12,281 nucleotides of DNA, from NCBI GenBank assembly GCA_017629925.1, contig JAGBWH010000074.1:1-12281 (forward strand), written 5' to 3'. This DNA comes from Clostridia bacterium (GTDB lineage: Bacteria > Bacillota > Clostridia > Oscillospirales > CAG-272). Every line of letters starts with the position of its first letter. The first letter of the stretch is position 1. The translations under genes were made by a program, and so were the position numbers. This document shows positions 6,193 through 12,281 of this stretch, one piece after another. The notes beneath the pieces are model-generated. The model ran no database searches. It had not been told where the DNA came from and worked only from the letters and a program-made list of their open reading frames with translations.

Positions 6193-6957
6193 TTATATCA
6201 AATCTCTAATGATTTTTGCTTCGCGCAAAACAGGTTGGTCTTTGGATGCGAGCTGGTCATGTTCGTGAACGCAAAGATACATAGAGCAACCAAGTTTTCC
6301 GCCAAGGCGACGCACGATACGGCACTCTCCGCCACAAAGAAACAAAAACGGAATTGTAAGTTTTTGCTTTAACATATCGATGATGCGCAGGTTTTCAATC
6401 TCCTGCTCCGTGCTATCCGCACCTGTCACAATCTTACATATATCAGCACCGCGCCTTTGATGCTCCAGCGCAATTTCCAAAACGCGCTCAGCGGGGGTGA
6501 ATTTGAGTACGTGCGAGGACATGATGACCTCGGCTCCGCGCGCGTGAAGTTCATCAGTTAGCCTCATCTGTTTTTCGATGGCTTCGCTACTGGTTGTAAG
6601 CTCGCCCTCGCAAGGATCAAAATAGTCCCCCATCACGTCGCAGAGTGTGGCACCGCACTCAGCGAGTTCAAGAAGCTCCTCGGCAAGTTCTTCGTCGCTT
6701 TTACCTTGGTTTTCTTCCTTGCGATAATTGGTGACATACACAGGCAACGAGTGAGCCGCCTCGAAAAGTTCTTTATAGGTCTCTTTATTTCTGTATTCTG
6801 CTTTCATCATACAGAATGGTATGCCAAAAGCCTCCGCCCCTTCGGGATAAGACAAGCGCATAAGTTCTTTGGTTCTGTGGGGATCGTGCGCCTGTAACAT
6901 AACCGTGAGCAGGGGTTGCTTTTGATGTAAAAATGTTGGTTTTTTCATGGCTTCCAT
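6193..6957 (-). CDS. Type I 3-dehydroquinate dehydratase-like protein (divergent)
   Basis: A 254-residue TIM-barrel protein resembling type I dehydroquinases. Visible matches are VTNYR (75-79, the substrate Arg), MSSHVLKFTP with the catalytic His149, ADICKIVTGA with the Schiff-base Lys175 (His-Lys distance close to that of AroD), and SKDQPVL with Gln241 at the place of the family's APGQ lid. The Glu-x-Arg motif normally near residue 46 (EWRxD-like) is not evident; the segment reads GAEAFGIPF. The enzyme may therefore act on a different keto-acid than dehydroquinate. No other shikimate or quinate gene is in the window. AAGGAAG lies about 13 bases before the first ATG, a little far; Met4 (6948) has no better site. 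It is the first gene of a two-gene operon with the quinone oxidoreductase. Confidence 0.75.
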   Translation of the reverse strand: MEAMKKPTFLHQKQPLLTVMLQAHDPHRTKELMRLSYPEGAEAFGIPFCMMKAEYRNKETYKELFEAAHSLPVYVTNYRKEENQGKSDEELAEELLELAECGATLCDVMGDYFDPCEGELTTSSEAIEKQMRLTDELHARGAEVIMSSHVLKFTPAERVLEIALEHQRRGADICKIVTGADSTEQEIENLRIIDMLKQKLTIPFLFLCGGECRIVRRLGGKLGCSMYLCVHEHDQLASKDQPVLREAKIIRDLI

Positions 6958-7004
6958 GATTGCTGTCGCACTTCCTTTTTGGTGATATAAAATTTTCTAT
7001 GTAT

Positions 7005-7033
7005 ATTGTAGCAAATAATTAGGCAAAAAGCAA
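7005..7033 (-). promoter_or_regulatory. Promoter of the dehydroquinase-like/oxidoreductase operon
   Basis: On the minus strand TTGCTT (7028-7033), 17 bp, then TACAAT (7005-7010). The -10 box is one base off consensus, the -35 is weak. It lies about 45 bases before the ATG at 6957. Confidence 0.6.
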
Positions 7034-7061
7034 TGTGTATTTTGATACAAAATTGAAGTTT

Positions 7062-7206
7062 TTACCTGTTTTGGTATTGGCTGGTGCTTACATGAGTGCG
7101 CTTTTTGTATTCGCTGGGGGTGATGCCCTTGTATTTTTAGAAGATTTTGCAAAATAGCTGAAATTGCACAATCAAATGCCACTTGGGTAATGCGACTAAC
7201 AGACAG
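7062..7206 (-). pseudogene. Remnant of an AraC-family regulator (C-terminal DNA-binding end)
   Basis: Reading the minus strand, 7206 to 7159 encodes LSVSRITQVAFDCAIS, the start of a second helix-turn-helix motif. The frame then shifts at 7158 and 7157-7062 encodes LFCKIF, an in-frame TAA (7137-7139), then KYKGITPSEYKKRTHV and a few more residues to a final TAA (7062-7064). Together they match the classic AraC C-terminus (IAxxxGFxxxSYFCKIFKKYKGITPSEYKK) with a few codons lost. No N-terminal domain or start is found upstream, so only the last 48 or so codons survive. It is not a copy of the intact regulator at 314-1093, which ends differently. It sits immediately upstream of the operon at 6957, which it may once have controlled. 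Confidence 0.85.
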
Positions 7207-7256
7207 CCTCGCGCACGATTAGTGGGATCTCCCCTTACTATATCACATCAAAAAGG

Positions 7257-7290
7257 AAAACTCCCTGTCATTTTTGCGGCAGGGAGTTTT
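7257..7290. terminator. Orphan terminator-like hairpin
   Basis: An 11-bp perfect stem (7257-7267 AAAACTCCCTG with 7280-7290 CAGGGAGTTTT) plus two inner pairs. On the plus strand the four stem T's are followed by GCTGT; on the minus strand the stem is followed by CCTTTTT. No intact gene ends here, so it may be left over from a lost gene next to the AraC remnant. Confidence 0.6.
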
Positions 7291-7302
7291 GCTGTCAAAG
7301 AC

Positions 7303-7330
7303 TTTACAAACACGTTTTTTATGCTATAAT
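7303..7330 (+). promoter_or_regulatory. Promoter of the radical SAM / isomerase unit
   Basis: TTTACA (7303-7308), 16 bp, then a perfect TATAAT (7325-7330), with a second overlapping TATAAT at 7330-7335. Start of transcription is expected near 7337, leaving a leader of about 120 bases. Confidence 0.7.
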
Positions 7331-7336
7331 ATAATA

Positions 7337-7456
7337 GTAAACTAAAGAGCAAGGCGGTGGGGTGTTTTACACCTCATAAAGAACGAAATTTTCCACCATG
7401 AAGCATTTGGCTATTGGGGCAAATGAAACGACAAATTCAGTAAAGGAAACCACGAA
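7337..7456 (+). other. Structured 5' leader, no known riboswitch
   Basis: The leader contains GGTG/CACC closing a TTTTA loop (7361-7373), an outer pairing of GGTGG (about 7356) with CCACC (about 7393-7397), and a CATTTG/CAAATG hairpin (about 7403-7425). It also contains a 20-codon frame, ATG at 7398 to TGA at 7458-7460, overlapping the next gene's ATG by ATGA, but without a good ribosome binding site. None of the conserved cobalamin-riboswitch elements was recognised. Confidence 0.35.
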
Positions 7457-8890
7457 ATGAAAATTGCATTATGCGCCTTAAATGGCTCATGGAGCCATAC
7501 CAATTTGGCCATTCGCTGTCTGCGTGCGCCCCTTGTGCGCGAGGGGTTTGAGGTGGTACTCTGCGAACATACCCTGCGCGACAGAACGGCTCATATCATT
7601 GAAGGTCTTGCGGGCGAGTGCGCCGACGTCTATGGCTTTTCCTGCTATATTTGGAACATCGTGCCCCTGCTGGATATTGCCCATGCCCTGCATCAAATTC
7701 GTCCCCATGCGAAAATCATTTTGGGCGGGCCTGAGGTATCCTTTGCCACCGAGCGTTTTGCGACGCTTGACTATATTGATGCTATCGTGTGTGGCGAAGG
7801 CGAAGAAGCCATGCTCGAAATTTGCCAAAAAATCGCCCAAAATCAATCCTTTTCACGTATAATTTCCAAAAACCCCCTACCTTATATGCGAAATGAAGGG
7901 ATACTATACCAAAACGGTGAGCATACAGGCGAGATTTTATACTATGAATCCTCGCGCGGTTGCCCGTTTCGTTGCGCCTACTGTCTGTCCTCCACCGACA
8001 CACATCCACGCTACAAAACGGTCGAGCAAACCATAGATGACCTCAAAGCGTTTGAACGTCTTGACGGCGGATGCAAAATCATCAAATTCGTGGATAGAAC
8101 GTTCAATTTTAACATTGACAGAGCCAACCAAATTTGGCGTGCTTTGCTCTCGGACACCTTTAGTAAACACTACCATTTTGAGGTGTGTGCCACCCTGCTA
8201 AACGAGGAAAGTTTTGAGATATTCGCACAGTTTCCAAAAGGCAAAATCCAGCTGGAAATTGGACTGCAAAGCACACATATTCCCACCCTTGAAGCCTCTG
8301 CCCGTCACCTCTCGCCCGAAAAGACCATCGCCACCGCAAAGCGCATTTTTGAGATGGGCAACATTCACGTGCATCTTGATTTGATAGCCGGCTTGCCCTA
8401 TGAAACCTATGCGCGCTTCGCTCAATCCTTTGATGATGCCTATGGCTCTTGCCATATGCTCCAGCTTGGCTTTTTGAAGTTACTCCATGGCACCGCCCTG
8501 CGAGAGCACAAAGAGCAGTATGGCTATGCGTTTTTGCAAAATCCGCCCTACACGGTACTCCAAAATAACTGGATGTCCTATGAAGATTTGCAAAAACTAT
8601 CCCATATGGCGGAGGTATTAGACCGTTACTTTGAAAGTGGGCGTTTCGCACATACCCTGTGGTATCTCACGCCACTCATGACCTCCCCATTCCACTTTTG
8701 GGAGGGGCTGACCACCTACATTCGCACCCAAGACCATCGCCCCTTGCAACGCATATCCCAGCCGGATGCGTATCGCTATTTGCTCCTATATGCAAAAGAG
8801 GCATTGCCTGTTTTAGAAGACGAGTTGCGCGAGATGCTTCGCGCGGATTTCCGAGAGGGCGAGCACAAAGCCCCTCCTCATTTTCTGTGA
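7457..8890 (+). CDS. B12-binding-domain radical SAM protein (DUF4080 type)
   Basis: A 477-residue protein. Residues about 1-125 form a B12-binding-like Rossmann domain (ALNGSWSHTNLAIRCL at the start, ILGGPEVS at 88-95, GEGEE at 113-117) without the DxHxxG cobalamin motif. The radical SAM domain begins with SSRGCPFRCAYCLSS, giving the 4Fe-4S ligands Cys169, Cys173 and Cys176, and continues to about 370. The remainder looks like the family's C-terminal domain. Such proteins are cytosolic, SAM-dependent radical enzymes, often methyl- or ring-modifying; the substrate of the DUF4080 group is not known to me. AAAGGAA lies about 8 bases before the ATG. Its own promoter is at 7303. It is followed after 54 bases by a TIM-barrel isomerase-like gene without a terminator between, so they are probably co-transcribed. 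Confidence 0.88.
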   Translation: MKIALCALNGSWSHTNLAIRCLRAPLVREGFEVVLCEHTLRDRTAHIIEGLAGECADVYGFSCYIWNIVPLLDIAHALHQIRPHAKIILGGPEVSFATERFATLDYIDAIVCGEGEEAMLEICQKIAQNQSFSRIISKNPLPYMRNEGILYQNGEHTGEILYYESSRGCPFRCAYCLSSTDTHPRYKTVEQTIDDLKAFERLDGGCKIIKFVDRTFNFNIDRANQIWRALLSDTFSKHYHFEVCATLLNEESFEIFAQFPKGKIQLEIGLQSTHIPTLEASARHLSPEKTIATAKRIFEMGNIHVHLDLIAGLPYETYARFAQSFDDAYGSCHMLQLGFLKLLHGTALREHKEQYGYAFLQNPPYTVLQNNWMSYEDLQKLSHMAEVLDRYFESGRFAHTLWYLTPLMTSPFHFWEGLTTYIRTQDHRPLQRISQPDAYRYLLLYAKEALPVLEDELREMLRADFREGEHKAPPHFL

Positions 8891-8944
8891 TTTTCGTCTT
8901 TGACTATATTTTTTGATGATAAACATATCTAAAAGGGAGATTTT

Positions 8945-9778
8945 ATGATGATTACCATTGCTATGTGGCATTACCCACAAAGAACGACCATTGAAAACGT
9001 CCACTATTTTGCCAAACAAGGACTGTCTATTTTGAGCCTTCTTGGCGATCAGCTGGAAAGCGCCTGCAAGGAAGACGGCGGTGCGGCATTGGCAGAGGCT
9101 TTGCGCCAAAACCATATCACCGTGACCGTCCATAGTCGTCTCCCCAGAAATCACACACCTGAGGAAGTGGCGAAGTTTCATACGCGTATTGAGCTTTTTG
9201 CCGCATGGCAAGCCACCTATGGCTATATACTCAATTTGACCTTTGATGTACCGCAAGCTATTCGTGACAACATCACTCCGTATATTGATGAGACCCTTGC
9301 CACCGTGTTGAATTGCAAAATCGGGGTAGAGGATTTTGGACTTACCGAGGCGGAGTATGCACAAATTGCCCATCTAAAGGGCAATGACCGCTTTGGCTAT
9401 TTGCTCGATTTTGGGCATCTCTACATTCGCATGAACGGCAAGTACACAGGTCATGAAACTCTCTTTCATAACAGCCCCAACGAATGCCCGCCCACCGACG
9501 CCCCCACCCAAGCAGACTTTTTGCGCGCACTTCGCTCCAAGCCCTTCCCCATCATTGAATGCCATATTCACAACAACGATGGTGTGCGCGACTTGCATCA
9601 ATTCCTCCCCTGTGGCACAATGAATATGGAAGCGGTGGCGCAGGCTATGAAAGCCTTTGGTTTTAGTGGTGTAATGACCATTGAAAGCGCACCCAACTGT
9701 GTGTTTACCTGCCCTTATGACGAGGCAGACCGACGCATCATGGAGGATGTTGCCATTTGGGGCAAGCTTTATCGTTAA
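8945..9778 (+). CDS. Sugar phosphate isomerase/epimerase-like TIM-barrel protein
   Basis: A 277-residue protein of the xylose isomerase-like (AP_endonuc_2) family. The metal-binding residues expected for the fold can be placed at Glu129 (GVEDFG), Asp155 and His158 (LLDFGHL), His207/His209 (ECHIHNNDG) and Glu247 (TIESAP). It probably isomerises or epimerises a sugar, sugar phosphate or related keto-acid in the cytosol; members also include dehydratases, so the reaction is open. AAGGGAGA precedes the start; the ATGs at 8945 and 8948 are both possible. It lies 54 bases after the radical SAM gene and shares its transcript. Its last codons and stop are part of the terminator stem at 9759-9788. It is not similar in sequence to the other isomerase-like protein at 11022-11849 beyond the fold motifs. 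Confidence 0.83.
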   Translation: MMITIAMWHYPQRTTIENVHYFAKQGLSILSLLGDQLESACKEDGGAALAEALRQNHITVTVHSRLPRNHTPEEVAKFHTRIELFAAWQATYGYILNLTFDVPQAIRDNITPYIDETLATVLNCKIGVEDFGLTEAEYAQIAHLKGNDRFGYLLDFGHLYIRMNGKYTGHETLFHNSPNECPPTDAPTQADFLRALRSKPFPIIECHIHNNDGVRDLHQFLPCGTMNMEAVAQAMKAFGFSGVMTIESAPNCVFTCPYDEADRRIMEDVAIWGKLYR

Positions 9779-9801
9779 AGCTTGCCCCAAAACCTTTTTT
9801 T
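9759..9801 (+). terminator. Terminator overlapping the stop codon of the isomerase-like gene
   Basis: A perfect 13-bp stem (9759-9771 with 9776-9788) and a 4-base loop TCGT. The TAA stop (9776-9778) lies in the right arm. A T-run begins six bases after the stem (9795-9801). Confidence 0.8.
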
Positions 9802-9844
9802 CTCTTCCCTCTTGCGCCTTGCCCTCGCATTCAACCTAAGGCAA

Positions 9845-9880
9845 ATTATGATATCATAATATCATGATATCATGAAATCA
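9845..9880. repeat. AT-rich palindrome cluster
   Basis: A perfect 16-bp palindrome at 9845-9860 (ATTATGATATCATAAT) overlaps ATATCATGATAT (9859-9870). ATGATATCAT occurs twice, 16 bp apart (9848 and 9864). It looks like an intergenic repeat element; no gene or binding protein is known for it here. Confidence 0.75.
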
Positions 9881-9883
9881 AAT

Positions 9884-9956
9884 CTCTTACGCTATCATAC
9901 CTCTTACCCCTTACTTCTTCACTCTTCCCTCTTCACTCTTACCTCTTACTTCTAAT
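9884..9956. repeat. Pyrimidine heptad tandem repeat
   Basis: From 9901 to 9956 the sequence reads as eight heptads: CTCTTAC, CCCTTAC, TTCTTCA, CTCTTCC, CTCTTCA, CTCTTAC, CTCTTAC, TTCTAAT. One more CTCTTAC lies at 9884-9890. It is the same repeat class as at 203-237 but in a different intergenic region. Purpose unknown. Confidence 0.8.
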
Positions 9957-9973
9957 CTGGGGTGTCCATCACA

Positions 9974-10012
9974 CAAAAAAAGAAAACCAACTTTCGCTGG
10001 TTTTCTCTTTTT
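9974..10012. terminator. Bidirectional terminator of the Gfo/Idh/MocA operon
   Basis: An 8-bp stem GAAAACCA/TGGTTTTC (9982-9989 with 9998-10005) has A's before it and T's after it, so it can act in both directions. It lies about 40 bases past the stop of the minus-strand oxidoreductase gene. Confidence 0.8.
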
Positions 10013-10050
10013 TATTTGCTTATTTTTTTGTGAAATACTGTATGTATCTA

Positions 10051-11025
10051 TCAAAGTTTCGCAAGTTTTTCGATCGTCTTTTCCACGAGAGCCACGCTGG
10101 CAGCGGAACTTTCGGGGGTGATAAAATCGGGGGACTTCCCTGCTTTGATGCAATCTATAAAGTAACGACATTCGGATGCGTAACCGTCTGCGTGGCTGAT
10201 GTTGATGCCCATGGACTGAATGGCGTCTTTCTCGGCAAGCACGACAGGTTCGCCGCATTCCACCACATTGCCATCGTTTAGGCTGATATAGCCTTCCTCG
10301 AAGAAGGCAAAATAGTCGGCTGTAAACTTGGGGTTGGATTTGAACCAGCCCGACTCGATAGATACTGAGCAATGGTCGTACAGATAAATGGCGGAGGCAA
10401 AGTTCGTGTGATTTTGTAACTCATAATGAGCGCCCACAATCTCCTCGGGCTCGCCCAAAACGGACTGCATGAAGTCGATATCGTGTATCATCAGGTCCAA
10501 GAGAACATGGCCGCTTTTTTGCTTATCTAAAAACCAATTCTCCCAACTCCATGTGGGTGTTGCGCTGATACGGCGGAGAGAGAGTTTCAGGAGTTTTCCG
10601 TGTTTTTTAGTTTTTATGGCTTCAGCAAGATAGGCATAAGCTTGCATAAATCTCACAACATGGGCTGCCATGAAGGTTTTGCCTGTTTTTTGGGCTTGGG
10701 CGATTACCATGGACGTCTCTTGGCTACTCAGCGCCATTGGCTTTTCGCAAATCACATGAGCGCCTGCTTGCATGGCGGCAATGGCGTGTTCAGCGTGAAG
10801 GTAAGTGGGTGTGCATATATCCACAATATCGGGCTGTTCACGCTCAAGCATTTCGGCGTAATTGGTATAAAAATGCATATGCGGACATTCGGCTGAGGCA
10901 AGGTCGAGCCGAGATTGTCTAATATCGCAAGCGGCGACAAAATCAATATCCTCAAAACCCTTATAGATATTGAAATGGTTTTTTCCCATTCCGCCAATGC
11001 CGATCAAAGCAACTTTTAACTTCAT
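10051..11025 (-). CDS. Gfo/Idh/MocA-family oxidoreductase
   Basis: A 324-residue protein. The N-terminal Rossmann domain (about 1-120) has the dinucleotide motif GIGGMG (9-14) and the family signature CEKPMALS with Lys95. The C-terminal alpha/beta domain carries the catalytic segment DLMIHDIDFM with Asp177 and His181. It should be an NAD(P)-dependent dehydrogenase for a cyclic polyol or sugar, such as an inositol or glucoside derivative; the substrate cannot be told. Its ATG overlaps the stop of the upstream isomerase-like gene (ATGA), with GGAGG inside that gene's end as ribosome binding site, so the two are translationally coupled. It is the last gene of the operon and is followed by a clear terminator. 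Confidence 0.92.
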   Translation of the reverse strand: MKLKVALIGIGGMGKNHFNIYKGFEDIDFVAACDIRQSRLDLASAECPHMHFYTNYAEMLEREQPDIVDICTPTYLHAEHAIAAMQAGAHVICEKPMALSSQETSMVIAQAQKTGKTFMAAHVVRFMQAYAYLAEAIKTKKHGKLLKLSLRRISATPTWSWENWFLDKQKSGHVLLDLMIHDIDFMQSVLGEPEEIVGAHYELQNHTNFASAIYLYDHCSVSIESGWFKSNPKFTADYFAFFEEGYISLNDGNVVECGEPVVLAEKDAIQSMGINISHADGYASECRYFIDCIKAGKSPDFITPESSAASVALVEKTIEKLAKL

Positions 11026-11849
11026 GATGAAAGCCCTCCTAAAATGCTTTTAATATAATCTATGGACGCCAAAATGTCCGCCTTTTGTTTTTCTCCGGAG
11101 ATTTCTCTCTCGATGGTCAGCGCACCGTCGTAGCCCACTTCGCGGAGTTTTTGAATGAACTGCGGGAAATTCACCCTTCCCTCTCCGATGGGCGTTTCCT
11201 CTCCCAATTGTTTGGCGTTGGTGGGATATTTTCCGTCCTTTGCATGAACGCCCATGACATACTCGCCAAAGACGTCAAGCGCGTCAATGGGGTTTGCCTT
11301 ACCGTACAGGATCAGGTTAGCAGGGTCAAGATTGATACCGAGATTGTCTGTTTTTGCATCGGTGATGAGTCGTTTCAGGGTGACGGGTGTTTCTTGTCCC
11401 GTTTCAAACAGGAAATATTGCCCGTTTTCCTTCATGTGAAGCGCAATGTCTCTCACCGCCTCCACGATTTTGGGATATTCCTCTGAAAGAGGTATTTCGG
11501 GAAGAAAGCCCAAATGGGTGATGACGTGTCTGATGCCCAACTTTTTGGCAAAATCCGAGCCTTGCTTTAACTCCCGACATCTTATCTCGCGATGAGCCTC
11601 CGGCACAATACCAAGGGTAAGCGGGCCTTCGTAAAAATTCCACATAGCAGGGCCACTCCAGCCGCACCAAAAGGCGCTAATCTCAATCCCATATTTTTTA
11701 GTCGCTTGCGCAATGGCTTCCACGTTCGCATCGGTCATTTTTGCCCCGTCCCAACAAGCCAGTTGGCAGTTATCCAGTCCAAGGTCTGCCACCTTTTTGA
11801 AGGTTTCGTCGACATTTTCGCCCAGATGCACTAATACGCCTATTTTCAT
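11022..11849 (-). CDS. Sugar phosphate isomerase/epimerase (xylose isomerase-like TIM barrel)
   Basis: A 275-residue protein of the AP_endonuc_2 / xylose isomerase-like family. Four metal ligands of the fold are visible: Glu149 (FLFETGQE), Asp175 (GINLDPAN), His202 (GVHAKDG) and Glu247 (LTIERE). GIGEGRVNF-like sequence at 221-228 (IGEGRVNF) is typical of the family before the last strand. It probably interconverts keto and aldo forms, or epimers, of a sugar or inositol derivative in the cytosol. GAGGAGT lies about 9 bases before the ATG. It follows the RpiB gene by 40 bases and overlaps the Gfo/Idh/MocA gene by 4 bases, which suggests that isomerase and dehydrogenase act on the same compound (inferred). 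Confidence 0.9.
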   Translation of the reverse strand: MKIGVLVHLGENVDETFKKVADLGLDNCQLACWDGAKMTDANVEAIAQATKKYGIEISAFWCGWSGPAMWNFYEGPLTLGIVPEAHREIRCRELKQGSDFAKKLGIRHVITHLGFLPEIPLSEEYPKIVEAVRDIALHMKENGQYFLFETGQETPVTLKRLITDAKTDNLGINLDPANLILYGKANPIDALDVFGEYVMGVHAKDGKYPTNAKQLGEETPIGEGRVNFPQFIQKLREVGYDGALTIEREISGEKQKADILASIDYIKSILGGLSS

Positions 11850-11889
11850 ATCTAATTTTACTCCTCAATTTACTATGTAATTCTTATGT

Positions 11890-12281
11890 TTAACCTTGGT
11901 TTTCAATCTCGGTGATCATATCCACGCGAGGTTGGTGGCGGCCGCCTTCAAATTCTGCATCCAGCCAAGCCTCCACAATCATTCTTGCCAGCTCTGTTCC
12001 AATCACGCGAGCACCAAGTGAGAGCATGTTGGAATTATTGTGCATACGAGAGAGTTTGGCGGAATAAGGCTCGCTACATACCACACAGCGAATACCTTTG
12101 ATTTTATTGGCGACAATAGAAATGCCCACACCCGTTCCGCAACAGATGATGCCTTTTTCACATTCGCCTGATGCCACGGCGCGCGCGGCGGCGGCACCGT
12201 AGACGGGGTAATCGCAACGCTCCTCGGAATAGCAACCGTAGTCTTTATATTCGATGCCTCTTTCCTCTAAAATTTTAATCA
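11890..12281 (-). CDS. rpiB: Ribose-5-phosphate isomerase B / LacAB-type isomerase (5' end outside window)
   Basis: About 129 C-terminal residues of a RpiB-family protein (full length near 150) are present; the frame runs to the right edge, so the N-terminal Asp-His motif is not seen. Visible signatures: YSEERCDYPVYG, then ICCGTGVGIS with the active-site Cys and anion-binding Gly-Thr-Gly, HNNSN, LGARVIG, and GGRHQPRVD near the C-terminus with the phosphate-binding Arg residues. It interconverts ribose 5-phosphate and ribulose 5-phosphate, or a related aldose/ketose phosphate such as allose 6-phosphate. It is the most upstream gene visible in the minus-strand operon with the isomerase/epimerase and the Gfo/Idh/MocA oxidoreductase. 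In such catabolic operons it may act on an unusual sugar phosphate rather than in the pentose pathway. Confidence 0.93.
   Translation of the reverse strand, partial: IKILEERGIEYKDYGCYSEERCDYPVYGAAAARAVASGECEKGIICCGTGVGISIVANKIKGIRCVVCSEPYSAKLSRMHNNSNMLSLGARVIGTELARMIVEAWLDAEFEGGRHQPRVDMITEIENQG

Noticed and set aside
6997..7182. 61-codon minus-strand gene
   Set aside because: It is partly the wrong frame of the AraC remnant; the conserved residues switch frame at 7158, so it is a pseudogene trace, not a gene.
7336..7456. Cobalamin riboswitch upstream of the B12-type radical SAM gene
   Set aside because: The leader is too short and the conserved core sequences of that riboswitch are not present.
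8160..8651. 163-codon minus-strand open frame inside the radical SAM gene
   Set aside because: It is fully antisense to a gene with clear family motifs, and its protein is rich in Arg, His and Cys in the way shadow frames are.
9911..10372. 153-codon minus-strand open frame
   Set aside because: It overlaps the Gfo/Idh/MocA gene in another frame and runs through the terminator and heptad repeat, so it is not a credible gene.

Overview
The window looks like a chromosomal segment of an anaerobic, gut-type Firmicute (Clostridia). The grounds are strong AGGAGG-like ribosome binding sites, sigma-70/SigA-type promoters, moderate GC, short intergenic gaps with hairpin-plus-T terminators, and proteins that read like clostridial sugar-catabolism enzymes. 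Lineage is an inference only; there is no rRNA or marker gene. No tRNA, rRNA, CRISPR array, transposase or integrase was seen.

Left part (1-4055): the 3' tail of an unidentified gene and its terminator come first. An AraC-family regulator (minus strand) is divergent from a three-gene plus-strand operon: SGNH esterase, GldA-like metal-dependent dehydrogenase and KDPG/KHG-type aldolase. The 140-bp divergent intergenic region holds two back-to-back promoters and a pair of 9-bp half-sites 21 bp apart, the arrangement expected for AraC-type operators. The operon probably removes acyl groups from a carbohydrate, oxidises or reduces a polyol or sugar acid, and cleaves a 2-keto-3-deoxy acid.

Inserted cassette (about 4093-5064): the 3' end of the aldolase gene plus downstream sequence is repeated (51 bp, 49 identical) 1023 bp further on, just before a strong terminator. 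Between the copies lies an AT-rich cassette with its own near-consensus promoter, a two-helix small membrane protein, a small acidic lipoprotein and its own terminator. This is the most unusual structure in the window.

Middle (5165-7460): a minus-strand operon encodes a divergent type I dehydroquinase-like TIM barrel and a PIG3-type quinone oxidoreductase, with a recognisable promoter. Just upstream is the decayed C-terminal DNA-binding end of a second AraC-type regulator (frameshift plus in-frame stop). A plus-strand unit follows with a clear promoter and a 120-nt structured leader. It encodes a B12-binding radical SAM protein of the DUF4080 type and a xylose-isomerase-like TIM-barrel protein, ending in a terminator that overlaps the last codons.

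Right part (9840-12281): an intergenic region carries AT palindromes and a pyrimidine-rich 7-bp tandem repeat, related to a similar heptad tract at 203-290. Then come, all on the minus strand and reading leftward, the RpiB gene (cut by the window edge), a sugar-phosphate isomerase/epimerase-like protein and a Gfo/Idh/MocA oxidoreductase. This looks like a sugar or inositol-type catabolic operon whose promoter lies outside the window.
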